From Streptomyces sp. V1I1 (lineage in GTDB: Bacteria; Actinomycetota; Actinomycetes; Streptomycetales; Streptomycetaceae), in contig NZ_JAUSZH010000001.1 of NCBI RefSeq assembly GCF_030817355.1, positions 1,798,001 to 1,862,000 on the forward strand: 64,000 nucleotides of DNA, given 5' to 3'. Each line of letters opens with the position of its first letter. Within the stretch, counting starts at the first letter, position 1. Below, piece after piece: positions 37,542-47,483 of this stretch. Made by a program: the position numbers and the translations under genes. Below the pieces are notes generated by a model. That model saw only the letters and a program-made list of their open reading frames with translations, ran no database searches and was not told the DNA's origin.

Positions 37542-38549
37542 CTATCCGGCGGAGGCGAGTGTGGCGACCATGACCGCCTTGATCGTGTGCATACGGTTCT
37601 CCGCCTCGTCGAAGACGACGGAGTGCTCCGACTCGAAGACCTCGTCGGTGACTTCGAGCTCGGTCAGGCCGTGGCTCTCATGGATCTCGCGAGCGACCTT
37701 GGTGCCCAGGTCGTGGAAGGCGGGGAGGCAGTGCAGGAACTTCACGTCCGCGTTGCCGGTGGCGCGCAGCACGTCCATGGTCACGGCATACGGACCGAGC
37801 ACCTTGATGCGCTCGTCCCAGATCTCCTTGGGCTCACCCATCGACACCCAGACGTCGGTGGCGACGAAGTCCGCACCCTGGACTCCCTCGGCGATGTCCT
37901 CGGTGAGGGTGATCCGGGCGCCGCTCGTCTCGGCGGCCGCCCGGGCTCGGGTCACGATCTCCTCGGCCGGCCAGTACGACCTGGGCGCGACGATCCGTAC
38001 GTCCATGCCCAGCAGCGCACCGGTGACCAGGTAGGAGTTGCCCATGTTGAAGCGGGCGTCCCCGAGGTAGGCGAAGGAGATCCGTTCGAGGGGCTTGTCA
38101 CTGTGCTCGGTCATGGTGAGCACATCGGCGAGCATCTGGGTGGGGTGCCAGTCGTCGGTGAGGCCGTTGTAGACCGGCACCCCGGCGTACGCGGCGAGCT
38201 CCTCGACGGTGGCCTGGCCGTCACCGCGGAATTCGATGGCGTCGAACATGCGGCCAAGCACCCGCGCGGTGTCCTTGGCGGACTCCTTGCTGCCGATGTG
38301 CGAACCGGCCGGGTCGATATACGTCGTCGAAGCGCCCTGGTCGGCGGCCGCGACCTCGAACGAGCAGCGCGTACGGGTCGACGACTTCTCGAAGATCAGC
38401 GCGACGTTCTTGCCGCGCAGCCGCTGCACCTCGGTGCCCGATCGCTTGGCGGCCTTGAGCTCGGCGGCCAGATCGATCAGGCCGCGGAACTCCTCGGCGG
38501 TGAAGTCCAGCTCCTTGAGGAAGTGGCGGCCTTCGAGATGTATCGCCAT
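37542..38549 (-). CDS. argF: Ornithine carbamoyltransferase
   Basis: About 335 residues, ATG 38549. It converts ornithine and carbamoyl phosphate to citrulline, or the reverse in arginine catabolism. The carbamoyl-phosphate loop [13 protein letters not shown] is near residue 55, followed by [12 protein letters not shown] near 133 and the ornithine/catalytic loop [10 protein letters not shown] near 270. The length (335) and gapless match to ArcB/ArgF subfamily sequences do not decide direction. The arginine deiminase gene lies 122 bases upstream on the same strand, which favours a catabolic role (arcB), but no carbamate kinase or arginine-ornithine antiporter is present. The promoter region between them holds a GTATA/TATAC repeat. 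Confidence 0.95.
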   Translation of the reverse strand: MAIHLEGRHFLKELDFTAEEFRGLIDLAAELKAAKRSGTEVQRLRGKNVALIFEKSSTRTRCSFEVAAADQGASTTYIDPAGSHIGSKESAKDTARVLGRMFDAIEFRGDGQATVEELAAYAGVPVYNGLTDDWHPTQMLADVLTMTEHSDKPLERISFAYLGDARFNMGNSYLVTGALLGMDVRIVAPRSYWPAEEIVTRARAAAETSGARITLTEDIAEGVQGADFVATDVWVSMGEPKEIWDERIKVLGPYAVTMDVLRATGNADVKFLHCLPAFHDLGTKVAREIHESHGLTELEVTDEVFESEHSVVFDEAENRMHTIKAVMVATLASAG

Positions 38550-38590
38550 GGTGGCTGCTCCTGGGTCGCGAATGCGGTGACCGTGGAAGT

Positions 38591-38616
38591 GTATACGAGC
38601 CTCTGCATTGCTATAC
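38591..38616. promoter_or_regulatory. GTATA/TATAC inverted repeat before the carbamoyltransferase gene
   Basis: GTATA (38591-38595) and TATAC (38612-38616) lie 42-67 bases before the start codon and flank CTGCATTG. The TGCA core and spacing recall ArgR boxes, but the match is loose. Confidence 0.35.
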
Positions 38617-38671
38617 GGCCGCGCCATACGGCCGTCTCCATGGCCGGCCGCGGGCTGGGCGGCTTACGGCA

Positions 38672-39904
38672 CTACACGGCATCGCGTTCGAACGGACAGC
38701 TCATACAGCGGGGGCCTCCGCGGCCCCGGCCCAGCTCGCTGCCGGGGATCTCGATCACTTCGATGCCCTGTTTGCGCAGATGGGTGTTTGTCGTGACATT
38801 GCGCTCGTACGCCACCACGACGCCCGGCTCGACGGCGAGCACATTGCAGCCGTCGTCCCACTGCTCGCGCTCCGCCGAGTGCACGTCCTGCGTCGCCGTG
38901 AGCACCCGGATCTCCTTCAGCCCCAGCGCGGCGGCGATCGCGCTGTGCATGTGCTCGGGCGGATGATCGCTGACCTTGAGGGCCTGAGGTCCGACGGCCG
39001 GTTCGATGGTGTACGAGCGGAGCATGCCGAGCCCCGCGTACTGGGTGAAGGTGTCGCGGTCGACCATCGTCATCACGGTGTCGAGATGCATCAAGGCCCG
39101 CCGCTTGGGCATGTCCAGCGCCACGATGGTCCGGGCGGAGCCGGCCGCGAACAGCCCGCGCGCCAGCATCTCCACGGCCTGCGGAGTGGTGCGCTCACTC
39201 ATCCCGATCAGCACCGCGCCATTGCCGATGACCAGGACGTCGCCGCCCTCAATGGTGGAGGGGTAGTCGTCCTGCCCCTCCGACCAGTGGTGGAACTCCC
39301 CCGCCCGCGGGCTGGTGAACAGCGGGTGGTGCTTGTAGATCGCCTCGAAGTGGACGGTCTCGCGCTGCCGGGCCGGCCAGCGCATGGCGTTGATGGAGAC
39401 GCCGTCGTAGATCCAGGCGGAGGTGTCGCGGGTGAAGAGGTGGTTGGGCAGCGGGCGGAGGAGAAAGTCGTCCAGGTCCATCACATGGAAGCGGACGGAG
39501 GTCGGCTCGGGATGACCGGCGAGGAACTCCCGCTTGGTCATCCCGCCGACGAGCGCCTCGACCAGGTCGGCCGTGGGCAGCTCGTCGAAGACGGCTCTGA
39601 GGTGATCGGTGGCGAGCGGCCCGTACTCCTTCTCGGCGAAGACCCGGTCCAGGACGAGCTTTCTGGCCTCCGGGATCTCCAGCGACTCGCGCAGAAGATC
39701 ACCGAAGAGGTGCACCTCCACCCCACGGTCACGCAGGACGTCCGCGAACCCGTCATGCTCGTGACGGGCGCGGCGCACCCACAGCACATCGTCGAAGAGC
39801 AGAGCGTCCTTGTTACTGGGGGTGAGGCGCTTCAGCTCCAGATCTGGCCGGTGCAGTATGACCTGGCGCAGCCGCCCGGTCTCGGAGTCGACGTGGAATC
39901 CCAT
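38672..39904 (-). CDS. arcA: Arginine deiminase
   Basis: About 410 residues, full length. It hydrolyses arginine to citrulline and ammonia. Catalytic features: the nucleophilic Cys in [13 protein letters not shown] at the C-terminus, Asp in [12 protein letters not shown] near 165, the [10 protein letters not shown] histidine near 275, and [11 protein letters not shown] near 225. The start [20 protein letters not shown] is typical. It is encoded directly upstream of ornithine carbamoyltransferase, giving the first two steps of the deiminase pathway; carbamate kinase (arcC) is missing from the window. It is followed by the RNA-repair genes on the same strand, with 67 bases between. Confidence 0.96.
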   Translation of the reverse strand: MGFHVDSETGRLRQVILHRPDLELKRLTPSNKDALLFDDVLWVRRARHEHDGFADVLRDRGVEVHLFGDLLRESLEIPEARKLVLDRVFAEKEYGPLATDHLRAVFDELPTADLVEALVGGMTKREFLAGHPEPTSVRFHVMDLDDFLLRPLPNHLFTRDTSAWIYDGVSINAMRWPARQRETVHFEAIYKHHPLFTSPRAGEFHHWSEGQDDYPSTIEGGDVLVIGNGAVLIGMSERTTPQAVEMLARGLFAAGSARTIVALDMPKRRALMHLDTVMTMVDRDTFTQYAGLGMLRSYTIEPAVGPQALKVSDHPPEHMHSAIAAALGLKEIRVLTATQDVHSAEREQWDDGCNVLAVEPGVVVAYERNVTTNTHLRKQGIEVIEIPGSELGRGRGGPRCMSCPFERDAV

Positions 39905-39971
39905 GCCTCCATCCTCACCGCGCGGAGCGCCCTTCACCCGGCGAATGGTCCACGAGATCCACTCGAACAGC

Positions 39972-42560
39972 TCACAGCCGGGGGTCGACGGGCTCCGACT
40001 CCAGTGCCAGCACGGCGAAGACCGCCTCGTGGACCCGCCACAGCGGCTCGCCGTCGGCCAGCCGGTCCAGGGCCTCGAGGCCGAGCGCGTACTCCCGCAG
40101 CGCCAGCGAGCGCTTGTGGTTCAGGAACCGGTTGCGCAGCCGCTCCAGGTTCTCCGGGCGGGTGTACTCGGGACCGTAGATGATCCGCAGGTACTCGCGG
40201 CCGCGGACCTTGATGCCCGGCTGCACGAGCCGGCCCTTCTCGTCCCTGGCGAGTGCCTGGAGCGGCTTGACGACCATGCCTTCGCCGCCCCTTCCGGTCA
40301 TCTCCAGCCACCAGTCGACACCGGCGCCGACCGATGCCTCGTCGCCGGTCTCGACGACCAGCCGCCGGGTGACCTGGAGCAGGCCTGTGGGGTCGTGCTC
40401 CACCATCCGGTCCAGCCATGCCAGTTGCTCGTCGTGCGGCACGGACGCCAGCGAACGCCCCTGCGCGGCGAGGATCTGGAACGGAGCGAGCCGCACTCCG
40501 TCAAGCCCCTCGGTCGTCCAGCAGTAACGCCGGTACGCCTCGGTGAACGCGGCGGCGTCACCGGCGCGTCCGCGCTGCTTGGCCAGCAGTCCCTCCACCT
40601 CGACGCCGCGCGCGACCGCCGCTTCGAGGGCCGCCGTGGCGCCGGGGAAGACAGCACGAGAGGCGGCGCCGACCGCCGCGTACTGCGAGCGCAGCAGCCC
40701 GGACGCCTTGAGCGACCAGGGCATCAGCTCGGCGTCCAGCAGCAGCCAGTCGGTGTCGAGTTCCTGCCAGAGACCGGCTTCGGTGACGGACGTACGCAGC
40801 CGGTCGAGGATCTCTTCGGTGACGGCTTCATCGTCGAAGAACGGTCGTCCGGTCCGGGTGTGCAGCGCGCCGGTCGGCCCTCCCTCACAGCCTCCGGCAT
40901 GGGAGGTACCCCCAACCCCGAACCGCTCGCGCGCGGCCTCGGCGTCACGGCAGACGAGCACCACCGCCCGCGAGCCCATGTGCTTCTCCTCGCACACGAC
41001 CTTGGCGACGCCGTCCGCCCGGTACTGCGCGAAGGCCTCGGCCGGGTGCTCCAAATAGCCTGCTTCCCTCGATGTCGCGGTCGGGGACATCGTCGGCGGC
41101 AGATAGGCGAGCAGCCGCGGGTCGACCGCGAAACGGCTCATGACTTCGAGCGCCGCCGCGGCGTTCTCCTCGCGTACGCCGATGCGCGCCATGTGCCGGG
41201 TCTCCACGACCCGCCGCCCCTGCACATCGGCGAGGTCCAGCGGACGGCCCTCACGGCCGCCCGGCGCCTCGGTGACGAGCGGCCGCACCGGCTCGTACCA
41301 GACCTTCTCGGCCGGTACGTCGACGAGCTCGCGCTCCGGCCAGCGCAGCGCGGTCATCCTGCCGCCGAAGACCGCTCCGGTGTCCAGGCAGATGGTGTTG
41401 TTGATCCACGATGTGTTGGGCACGGGTGTGTGGCCGTAGACCACAGCGGCGCGTCCTCGGTAGTCCTCCGCCCACGGGTAGCGCACGGGCAGGCCGAACT
41501 CGTCGGTCTCGCCGGTCGTGTCGCCGTACAGCGCGTGCGAGCGGACCCGGCCGGAGGTGCGCCCGTGGTACTTCTCGGGCAGACCGGCGTGGCAGACGAC
41601 CAGCTTGCCCTCGTCCAGGACGTAGTGGCTGACCAGGCCGACGATGAATTCCCGCACTTGCTCGCGGAAGGAGTCGTCCTCCTTCTCCAGCTGCTCGATG
41701 GTCTCGGCCAGTCCGTGCGTGTGCTGGACGTTGCGGCCCTTCAGATAGCGGCCGAGCTTGTTCTCATGGTTCCCGGGCACACACAGGGCGTTGCCCGACG
41801 CGACCATGCTCATCACCCGGCGCAGCACACCGGGGCTGTCCGGTCCCCGGTCGACGAGGTCGCCGACGAAGACGGCCGTACGCCCTGCGGGGTGTGCGCC
41901 GTCCACATAACCGAGCTTGGCGAGCAGGGTCTCCAGCTCGGAGCGGCAGCCGTGGATGTCGCCGATGATGTCGAAGGGGCCCGTGAGGTGCGTGAGGTCG
42001 TTGTAACGACGCTCAAGGACGACCTCAGCGGCCTCGACCTCATCCACACTGCGCAGGATGTGCACCTTGCGGAAGCCTTCGCGCTCCAGTCCGCGCAGCG
42101 AGCGGCGCAGTTCACGGCGGTGACGCTGGATGACATGGCGCGGCATCCCGGCCCGGTCGGGGCGTACCGAATTGCGTTCGGCGCACACCTCTTCCGGCAG
42201 GTCGAGGACGATCGCGATCGGCAGCACGTCGTACTGGCGCGCAAGCTGCACCAGCTGCCTGCGGCTCTCCGACTGCACGCTGGTGGCGTCGACGACGGTC
42301 AGCCGCCCGGCCGCTAGCCGCTTGCCCGCGATGTAGTGCAGTACGTCGAAGGCGTCGCCGCTCGCGCTCTGGTCGTTCTCGTCGTCGGCGACGAGGCCGC
42401 GGCAGAAGTCGGAGGAGATGACCTCGGTGGGCTTGAAGTGCTTGCGGGCGAAGGTGGACTTGCCGGATCCGGTGGCGCCTATGAGGACGACGAGGGACAG
42501 GTCGGTCACCGGGAGTCTGCGCTTCGCCGGCGCGGCAGTCGTGGTGGTCGTGCTGGTCAT
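39972..42560 (-). CDS. pnkp: Polynucleotide kinase-phosphatase-ligase (Pnkp) of bacterial RNA repair
   Basis: About 862 residues, ATG 42560 overlapping the hen1 TGA (ATGA at 42557-42560). There are three domains. A 5'-kinase spans about 15-175 (P-loop [17 protein letters not shown]). A calcineurin-type 2',3'-phosphatase spans 180-430 ([40 protein letters not shown]). An adenylyltransferase/ligase domain spans 490-860, with nucleotidyl-transfer motif [12 protein letters not shown] placing the active Lys. Pnkp heals 2',3'-cyclic and 5'-OH ends left by RNA-cutting toxins and, with Hen1, seals them. All hallmark residues are present. The N-terminus [15 protein letters not shown] is low-complexity. 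Confidence 0.95.
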   Translation of the reverse strand: MTSTTTTTAAPAKRRLPVTDLSLVVLIGATGSGKSTFARKHFKPTEVISSDFCRGLVADDENDQSASGDAFDVLHYIAGKRLAAGRLTVVDATSVQSESRRQLVQLARQYDVLPIAIVLDLPEEVCAERNSVRPDRAGMPRHVIQRHRRELRRSLRGLEREGFRKVHILRSVDEVEAAEVVLERRYNDLTHLTGPFDIIGDIHGCRSELETLLAKLGYVDGAHPAGRTAVFVGDLVDRGPDSPGVLRRVMSMVASGNALCVPGNHENKLGRYLKGRNVQHTHGLAETIEQLEKEDDSFREQVREFIVGLVSHYVLDEGKLVVCHAGLPEKYHGRTSGRVRSHALYGDTTGETDEFGLPVRYPWAEDYRGRAAVVYGHTPVPNTSWINNTICLDTGAVFGGRMTALRWPERELVDVPAEKVWYEPVRPLVTEAPGGREGRPLDLADVQGRRVVETRHMARIGVREENAAAALEVMSRFAVDPRLLAYLPPTMSPTATSREAGYLEHPAEAFAQYRADGVAKVVCEEKHMGSRAVVLVCRDAEAARERFGVGGTSHAGGCEGGPTGALHTRTGRPFFDDEAVTEEILDRLRTSVTEAGLWQELDTDWLLLDAELMPWSLKASGLLRSQYAAVGAASRAVFPGATAALEAAVARGVEVEGLLAKQRGRAGDAAAFTEAYRRYCWTTEGLDGVRLAPFQILAAQGRSLASVPHDEQLAWLDRMVEHDPTGLLQVTRRLVVETGDEASVGAGVDWWLEMTGRGGEGMVVKPLQALARDEKGRLVQPGIKVRGREYLRIIYGPEYTRPENLERLRNRFLNHKRSLALREYALGLEALDRLADGEPLWRVHEAVFAVLALESEPVDPRL

Positions 42561-44095
42561 GCGGTCTTCGCCTCCTTCTCGGCCTCGGTCTTGTTCTTGG
42601 TCGCGGTCTTGTCGGTCTTGGTCTTGTCGGTCTCGGCCTTGTCGGTCTCGGCCTCGTCGGCCCTGGTGAAGACAGCCATCTGGGTCGGCGGCCCCACCTC
42701 GGGGTCGTCGGGCCCCACGGGGACGAACTCGACGCCGTACCCGTCCCGTTCGGCGACGCGCTCCGCCCAGGTGCGGAACTCGTCCCTCGTCCACTCGAAG
42801 CGGTGGTCCCCGTGGCGCACATGCCCGGCGGGCAGGGTCTCCCAGCGGACGTTGTACTCGACGTTCGGCGTCGTCACGATCACGGTCTGCGGCCGGGCGG
42901 ATCCGAACACCGCGTACTCCAGCGCGGGCAGCCGCGGCAGATCGAGGTGCTCGATGACCTCGCTGAGCACGGCCGCGTCATAGCCGGCCAGCCGCTTGTC
43001 GGTGTAGGTGAGCGAGCCCTGCAGCAGCTTGACCCGCGCGGCCTGCCGCTCGCCCATCCGGTCCAGCTTCAGCCTCCGCCCGGCGATGGTCAGCGCACGC
43101 ACCGACACATCGACTCCCACGATCTCGGTGAAGCGCACCTCCTTGAGCAGTGCCTGCACCAACTGACCCTGGCCGCAGCCCAGGTCGAGCACCCGGCTCG
43201 CCCCGGCCCCGCGCAGCGCCTCAAGAATCGCGTCCCGCCGCTGCTCGGCGAGCGGAACCGGCTTCTCTTCGGTGTCCGTCGTCTCGTCCACGGCGTTGTC
43301 GACGTCCTCGACTTCGAGGTCGTCGGTCTCGGCGAGCCGCACCAGCTCAAGACGTTCCATCGCCTGCCGGGTGAGCCCCCAGCGGCGGGACAGATAGCGG
43401 CTGGTGATCAGCTTCTGCTCGGGGTGCTCGGCCAGCCAGCCCTCGCCCGCCCGCAGCAGCTTGTCCACCTCGTCGGGCGCGACCCAGTAGTGCTTGGCGT
43501 CGTCGAGCACCGGCAGCAGTACGTACAACTGCCGCAGCGCGTCGGCGAGCCGCAGCTCCCCCTCCAGCGTCAGCCGGACGTAGCGCGAGTCGCCCCACTC
43601 GGGGAACTGCTCATCCAGCGCGACCGGCTCCGCCTCGACCGATGTCCAGCCCAGCGGCCCGAACAGCTTCCGAACCATCTCCGCACCACCACGCGCGGGC
43701 AGCGCGGGCACCTCGACGCGCAGCGGCAGCGGGGCCTCGGCGCGGCCGGGCAGCACGGCGCACACGCCCCGCAGCGCGCTCTTGAATACGGTGCTCAGCG
43801 CGACGGCCAGCAACGAGGACGCGGCGTACGGCCGGTCGTTGACGTACTGCGCGAGCGCCGAATCGGGCGCCCCACCACGGCCCTTGCCCTTGCCGCGCCG
43901 CACCAGCGCCACCGGATCCACCTCCAGCAACAGCGCGGCAGTGCAGCGCTCGGCGGACGCCTCGGGGTAGAAGACATGCGCCGTGCCGTGCGAGGTGGAG
44001 AACGTCTGCGCCTTGTCGGGATGCTTGTGCAGCAGAAAGCCGAGGTCGGTGGCGGGACGTTCTGTGGTACCGGTGGTGCTGATCGTCAGGAACAC
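42557..44095 (-). CDS. hen1: Bacterial Hen1, RNA 3'-terminal ribose 2'-O-methyltransferase
   Basis: About 512 residues. GTG 44095 gives the family-typical start VFLTISTTGT; GTG 44119 would add eight residues. The N-terminal half is the ligase-activating domain unique to bacterial Hen1 (ATDLGFLLHKHPDKAQTF, HVFYPEASAERC). The C-terminal half is the methyltransferase: SAM motif VLDLGCGQGQLV near residue 305, and metal-binding EVIEHLD with a later His in RHGDHRFEW. Hen1 methylates the repaired 3' end before Pnkp ligation so the site cannot be cut again, and its N-domain activates Pnkp. The last 30 residues are a Lys/Glu/Thr/Asp repeat (ETDKAETDKTKTDK), likely a flexible tail. Confidence 0.93.
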   Translation of the reverse strand: MFLTISTTGTTERPATDLGFLLHKHPDKAQTFSTSHGTAHVFYPEASAERCTAALLLEVDPVALVRRGKGKGRGGAPDSALAQYVNDRPYAASSLLAVALSTVFKSALRGVCAVLPGRAEAPLPLRVEVPALPARGGAEMVRKLFGPLGWTSVEAEPVALDEQFPEWGDSRYVRLTLEGELRLADALRQLYVLLPVLDDAKHYWVAPDEVDKLLRAGEGWLAEHPEQKLITSRYLSRRWGLTRQAMERLELVRLAETDDLEVEDVDNAVDETTDTEEKPVPLAEQRRDAILEALRGAGASRVLDLGCGQGQLVQALLKEVRFTEIVGVDVSVRALTIAGRRLKLDRMGERQAARVKLLQGSLTYTDKRLAGYDAAVLSEVIEHLDLPRLPALEYAVFGSARPQTVIVTTPNVEYNVRWETLPAGHVRHGDHRFEWTRDEFRTWAERVAERDGYGVEFVPVGPDDPEVGPPTQMAVFTRADEAETDKAETDKTKTDKTATKNKTEAEKEAKTA

Positions 44096-44244
44096 GCGTC
44101 CGAGTATGGCCGTACTCACCCATCCTGACCAGGGAATTCCTGGCGGGTGCGATTACCCACAGGCGCGTGGAACGGCTTCGCGTGGCGGCGTACCGCGCCT
44201 ACGGCCGCCGCCTGGACGCCGCCGCCTTCAAGGGCCGCCGGCCC

Positions 44245-45156
44245 TTAACGGCCGACGCTTTCGAGGGCCGCTGTGAGGTCCGCGATCTGCCCCGGCCCCA
44301 CTCGGCAGCAGCCGCCGACCAGTCGGGCACCGGACGCCAGCCAGTCCCGCACCCGGCCCGGGTCGTACGTGGCCCCGCCCCGCCACCCCCGCTCGTCGGC
44401 GTCCCAGCGCTCCCCGCTGTTCGGATAGACGACCACCGGCTTGCCGGTCACCGACGCCGCGAGTTCCACCGCACGGCCCGCGTCACCCGGCTCGCAGCAG
44501 TTCACCCCGACGGCGATCACCTGGTCCCGGCCGGCGGCCAGGGCGAAGGCCGCCGCCAGCTCCTGGCCGGCCCGGGTGCGTTCGCCGGTGATGCTGTACG
44601 AGAGCCAGACCGGCACTCCGCACCCGTCGACCGCCCGCAGCAGCGCCTCCGCCTCGTCCGTGTCCGGCACCGTCTCCAGCGCCAGCACATCGGGGCCCGC
44701 TGCCACCAGGGCCTCGATCCTCGGCCGGTGGAAGCGCTCCAGCTCCCGCACGGACAGCCCGTACCGGCCGCGGTACTCGCTGCCGTCCGCGAGCATCGCG
44801 CCGTACGGCCCGACCGAGGCCGCCACCCACACCTCCCGCTGGACCAACTCGCCCGCGCTGCGGGCCAGTTCGACACTGCGGGCCAGCAGTCCCGCCGCCT
44901 CCTCCCGCGCGACTCCACGCCGCGCGAACCCCTCGAACGTGGCCTGGTAGCTGGAGGTGATCAGCACCTGCGCGCCCGCACGCACATACGCCGCATGCGC
45001 GGCCTCGATCTGACGCGGATCGTCGGCGAGCAGCCGCGCCGACCAGAGCTCGTCGGACAGCTCGCAGCCCTGCTCCTCCAGTTGGTTGGAGAGTCCGCCG
45101 TCGAGGACGACGACTCCTTCGGCGAGGGCGGCGGCGAGTGTACGGGCGGGGCGCAT
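44245..45156 (-). CDS. mmuM: Homocysteine S-methyltransferase
   Basis: About 303 residues, matching MmuM. It moves a methyl group from S-methylmethionine (or SAM) to homocysteine, making methionine. It has a beta/alpha barrel with three zinc-binding cysteines: the first in GVNCCEPGD near 225 and the pair in VGGCCRVGPGQI near 285. Other landmarks are VVLDGGLSNQLEEQG at the N-terminus and VWVAASVGPYGAMLADGSEY near 115. The downstream LLM gene in the leftward unit ends 5 bases before this start, so the two are probably one operon. Confidence 0.93.
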   Translation of the reverse strand: MRPARTLAAALAEGVVVLDGGLSNQLEEQGCELSDELWSARLLADDPRQIEAAHAAYVRAGAQVLITSSYQATFEGFARRGVAREEAAGLLARSVELARSAGELVQREVWVAASVGPYGAMLADGSEYRGRYGLSVRELERFHRPRIEALVAAGPDVLALETVPDTDEAEALLRAVDGCGVPVWLSYSITGERTRAGQELAAAFALAAGRDQVIAVGVNCCEPGDAGRAVELAASVTGKPVVVYPNSGERWDADERGWRGGATYDPGRVRDWLASGARLVGGCCRVGPGQIADLTAALESVGR

Positions 45157-45161
45157 GGCAA

Positions 45162-46085
45162 TCAGCTCAGCTGGGACTGGATCTGGGAGGAGATCAGCTC
45201 CAGGTGATCGAGATCGTCGAGGTCCAGGACCTGGAGGTAGATCCGGGATGCTCCGATGGCGCCGTACCGCCCGATCTTGTCGACCACTTCGGCGGGCGAG
45301 CCGGCCAGCCCGTTCGCCTTCAGTTCGTCCACCTCCCGTCCGATGGCGGCCGCGCGGCGCGCCACCTCTGCGTCATCCTTGCCCGCGCAGACGACCAGGG
45401 CGTTGGAGTACAACAGGTCGTCCGCTCCACGCCCGGCCGCCTCGGCGGCGGCGCGGACCCGGCCGAACTGCCGCTCGCTGTCCTCGATCGAGGCGAACGG
45501 GATATTGAACTCGTCGGCGTATCGCGCGGCCAGCCGGGGGGTGCGGGTCGCCCCGTGCCCGCCGATCAGCACCGGCAGCTTCCCCTGGGCGGGCTTGGGC
45601 AGCGCCGGCGAGTCGACGAGCTGGTAGTACGCGCCCTCGTACGAGAAGGTCTTGCCGACCTCCGTGGCCCACAGCCCGGTGACGATCGCCAGCTGCTCCT
45701 CCAGCCGCGCGATCCTCTCCTTGGGGAACGGGATGCCGTATGCCTTGTGCTCCTCCTCGAACCAGCCGGCGCCCAGCCCCAGCTCGACCCGGCCGCGCGA
45801 CATCTGGTCGACCTGCGCGACCTGGATGGCCAGCACGCCGGGCAGCCGGAACGTACCGGCGGTCATGAGCGTGCCGAGGCGGATCCGCTTGGTCTCGCGG
45901 GCCAGCCCGGCCAGGGTGATCCAGGCGTCGGTGGGCCCGGGCAGCCCGTCGGCGGACCCCATGGGGAGGTAGTGGTCAGAACGGAAAAAGGCGTCGAAGC
46001 CGAGGTCTTCGGTGGCCTTGGCAACGGTCAGCAGGGTGTCGTAGCTCGCACCTTGCTGGGGCTCGGTGAAGATTCGAAGATCCAT
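45162..46085 (-). CDS. LLM class F420-dependent oxidoreductase
   Basis: About 307 residues, ATG 46085. Luciferase-like barrel: MDLRIFTEPQQGASYDTLL, DAFFRSDHYLPMGSADGLPG, IRLGTLMTAGTFRLPGVLA, GRVELGLGAGWFEEEHKAYG and KLPVLIGGHGATRTPRLAAR. The pattern RIRLGTLMT then GWFEEEH is that of actinobacterial F420-dependent subfamily members, so the cofactor is probably reduced F420 rather than FMN; this is family inference. The substrate is unknown. It is 5 bases upstream of the homocysteine methyltransferase start, so the pair is likely co-transcribed. Confidence 0.9.
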   Translation of the reverse strand: MDLRIFTEPQQGASYDTLLTVAKATEDLGFDAFFRSDHYLPMGSADGLPGPTDAWITLAGLARETKRIRLGTLMTAGTFRLPGVLAIQVAQVDQMSRGRVELGLGAGWFEEEHKAYGIPFPKERIARLEEQLAIVTGLWATEVGKTFSYEGAYYQLVDSPALPKPAQGKLPVLIGGHGATRTPRLAARYADEFNIPFASIEDSERQFGRVRAAAEAAGRGADDLLYSNALVVCAGKDDAEVARRAAAIGREVDELKANGLAGSPAEVVDKIGRYGAIGASRIYLQVLDLDDLDHLELISSQIQSQLS

Positions 46086-46220
46086 GCATCCATCCTGCAC
46101 CTTCGAACGGCCGCCAACCCCAACGTCCCCACCGGATCCGCAACGGCCCGGCCGGATGGAGACCCGTCATCCCGGCGGGGCGCGCCCATCCCGCACAGCT
46201 ACCACCCGACCACTGCGGGG

Positions 46221-46862
46221 TCATGACGGCCCCGCCGCCGAGTCCACAGCGTCCACGACGCCCACCGAGCCGGAGGAGCCGCAGGAGCCGGAGGGGTCGG
46301 AGGCGCCAGACAGGTCGAACGAGTCCGGTGGCTCCGGTAAATCCGGTACCTCCGGCGGCTCCAGCGGTTCCATCGGCCCCGCCACAGCCACGGGATCGGC
46401 TCTGCCCCGGATCGTGTCGGGCGGTCTCTCCGCAAGCCGGCGCAGCATTCCCCGCACCCGGTCACTCGACTCGTCCGCGGCGTCTATGGCCTCGATGCAC
46501 TGCCAGTACAACCCCTCCTCGTCAGTGGCGCACGCGACCCCGACCAGGGCGATTCCCACCTCTCCCAACAGCACGCCCAGCCCGATCAACGTCCCCCGCG
46601 CATCCGCCACTTCGGACAGCTGCGCGGCTCTGACCCCGCCGCTGCGCACCATCGGATGGTCGAGCACTCCGCATCCGCGTCCGCCGATCTCGCTGAGCCC
46701 GCGCGCCTCGCCTCTCAGCTCCAGCGGTCCGCAAACCGCCAGCCTGCTCCCGATCGCCTGTGCGAGTGCCTGCGCCTGCCAGGCCTCCGCCACGATGTCC
46801 GGCACGGCCCGGCTCTGCGCCAGAGCATGTCGGCTGACTCCGATGAGCCGCTGCGCATCCAT
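46221..46862 (-). CDS. Streptomyces conserved hypothetical protein (DUF6099-like)
   Basis: About 213 residues, ATG 46862. Residues 1-150 are helical and Ala-rich (MDAQRLIGVSRHALAQSR, AWQAQALAQAIGSRLAVCGP, RGTLIGLGVLLGEVGIALVG) and match a streptomycete family I recall as DUF6099. The last 55 residues are a disordered Pro/Ser/Gly/Glu tail of short repeats (EPLEPPEVPDLPEPPD, DPSGSCGSSGS). There is no export signal, enzyme motif or DNA-binding motif. It is conserved in this syntenic block near the nucleotide pyrophosphohydrolase. The family name is from memory. Confidence 0.7.
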   Translation of the reverse strand: MDAQRLIGVSRHALAQSRAVPDIVAEAWQAQALAQAIGSRLAVCGPLELRGEARGLSEIGGRGCGVLDHPMVRSGGVRAAQLSEVADARGTLIGLGVLLGEVGIALVGVACATDEEGLYWQCIEAIDAADESSDRVRGMLRRLAERPPDTIRGRADPVAVAGPMEPLEPPEVPDLPEPPDSFDLSGASDPSGSCGSSGSVGVVDAVDSAAGPS

Positions 46863-47042
46863 GTACGCCGCCCCCGTTCGTACGACTTACTGCCCACTCA
46901 GTTCATTACCCAGAGTGAAGGCTCTTGAGCCTGAACGCCAAGGGAATTCGGAAATCTGTGGACACCAAGGCCGTTGTGGATAACCCGACCACTCCGTAGA
47001 GTGACGAAGGCATGTGTAGCGGATCACCGGACCCGCCGAGGA

Positions 47043-47483
47043 TCACTTCGCCGGGAACCGAATCTCGTTCCGGTCGATCTTGTCGGAGAGCGCGGCAAGC
47101 ACGTCGATTCCGAGCACTTCGCAGAACTGCAGCAGATACGCCAGCACGTCCGCGACCTCGTCCCGCACCCGGTGCGCCGACCCCTCCTCGTCCATCACTC
47201 GCGCCGACTGCTCCGGCGTCAACCACTGGAAGATCTCGACCAGTTCGGACGCCTCGACGCTCAGCGCCACCGCCAGGTTCTTCGGGGTGTGGTACGGCTC
47301 CCAGCCGCGCGCCGTCGCGAACTCGGCCAGCCTGCGCTGCAATCCCGCCACATCGAGCCCGCCCAGCCCGCCCTGTCCGTACCGTTCCTGCTGTTCCTGC
47401 TGTTCCTGCTGTTCCTGCTGTTCCTGCTGTTCCTGCTGTTCCTGCTGTCCAGCCCGTCCGTCCCGCCCGTCATCTGTCGTCAC
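47043..47483 (-). CDS. MazG-like nucleotide pyrophosphohydrolase with Gln-Glu repeat
   Basis: About 146 residues. GTG 47483 overlaps the stop of the AAA-ATPase gene (GTGA). The C-terminal 100 residues are an all-alpha NTP pyrophosphohydrolase (MazG/dCTPase-like) domain with magnesium motifs ALSVEASELVEIFQW and RVRDEVADVLAYLLQF, i.e. ExxE...ExxD. It would hydrolyse a non-canonical or excess nucleoside triphosphate to the monophosphate. Between the start and the domain lies a seven-copy Gln-Gln-Glu repeat coded by perfect nine-base units. Such a repeat is odd in a streptomycete housekeeping enzyme. Coupling to the ATPase suggests a joint function. Confidence 0.9.
   Translation of the reverse strand: MTTDDGRDGRAGQQEQQEQQEQQEQQEQQEQQERYGQGGLGGLDVAGLQRRLAEFATARGWEPYHTPKNLAVALSVEASELVEIFQWLTPEQSARVMDEEGSAHRVRDEVADVLAYLLQFCEVLGIDVLAALSDKIDRNEIRFPAK
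47384..47446. repeat. Perfect 9-bp tandem repeat, seven copies
   Basis: GTTCCTGCT is repeated seven times without a mismatch, inside the MazG-like gene, encoding (Gln-Gln-Glu)7 on the minus strand. Nine-base units keep the frame when copies are gained or lost. Confidence 0.95.

Noticed and set aside
39972..44095. Calling Pnkp-Hen1 a new system
   Set aside because: The bacterial Pnkp-Hen1 pair is already described; only its tails and context are reported as worth a look.
47384..47446. Regular 9-bp repeats that could be mistaken for a CRISPR array
   Set aside because: Units are contiguous with no spacers and encode an in-frame QQE repeat.
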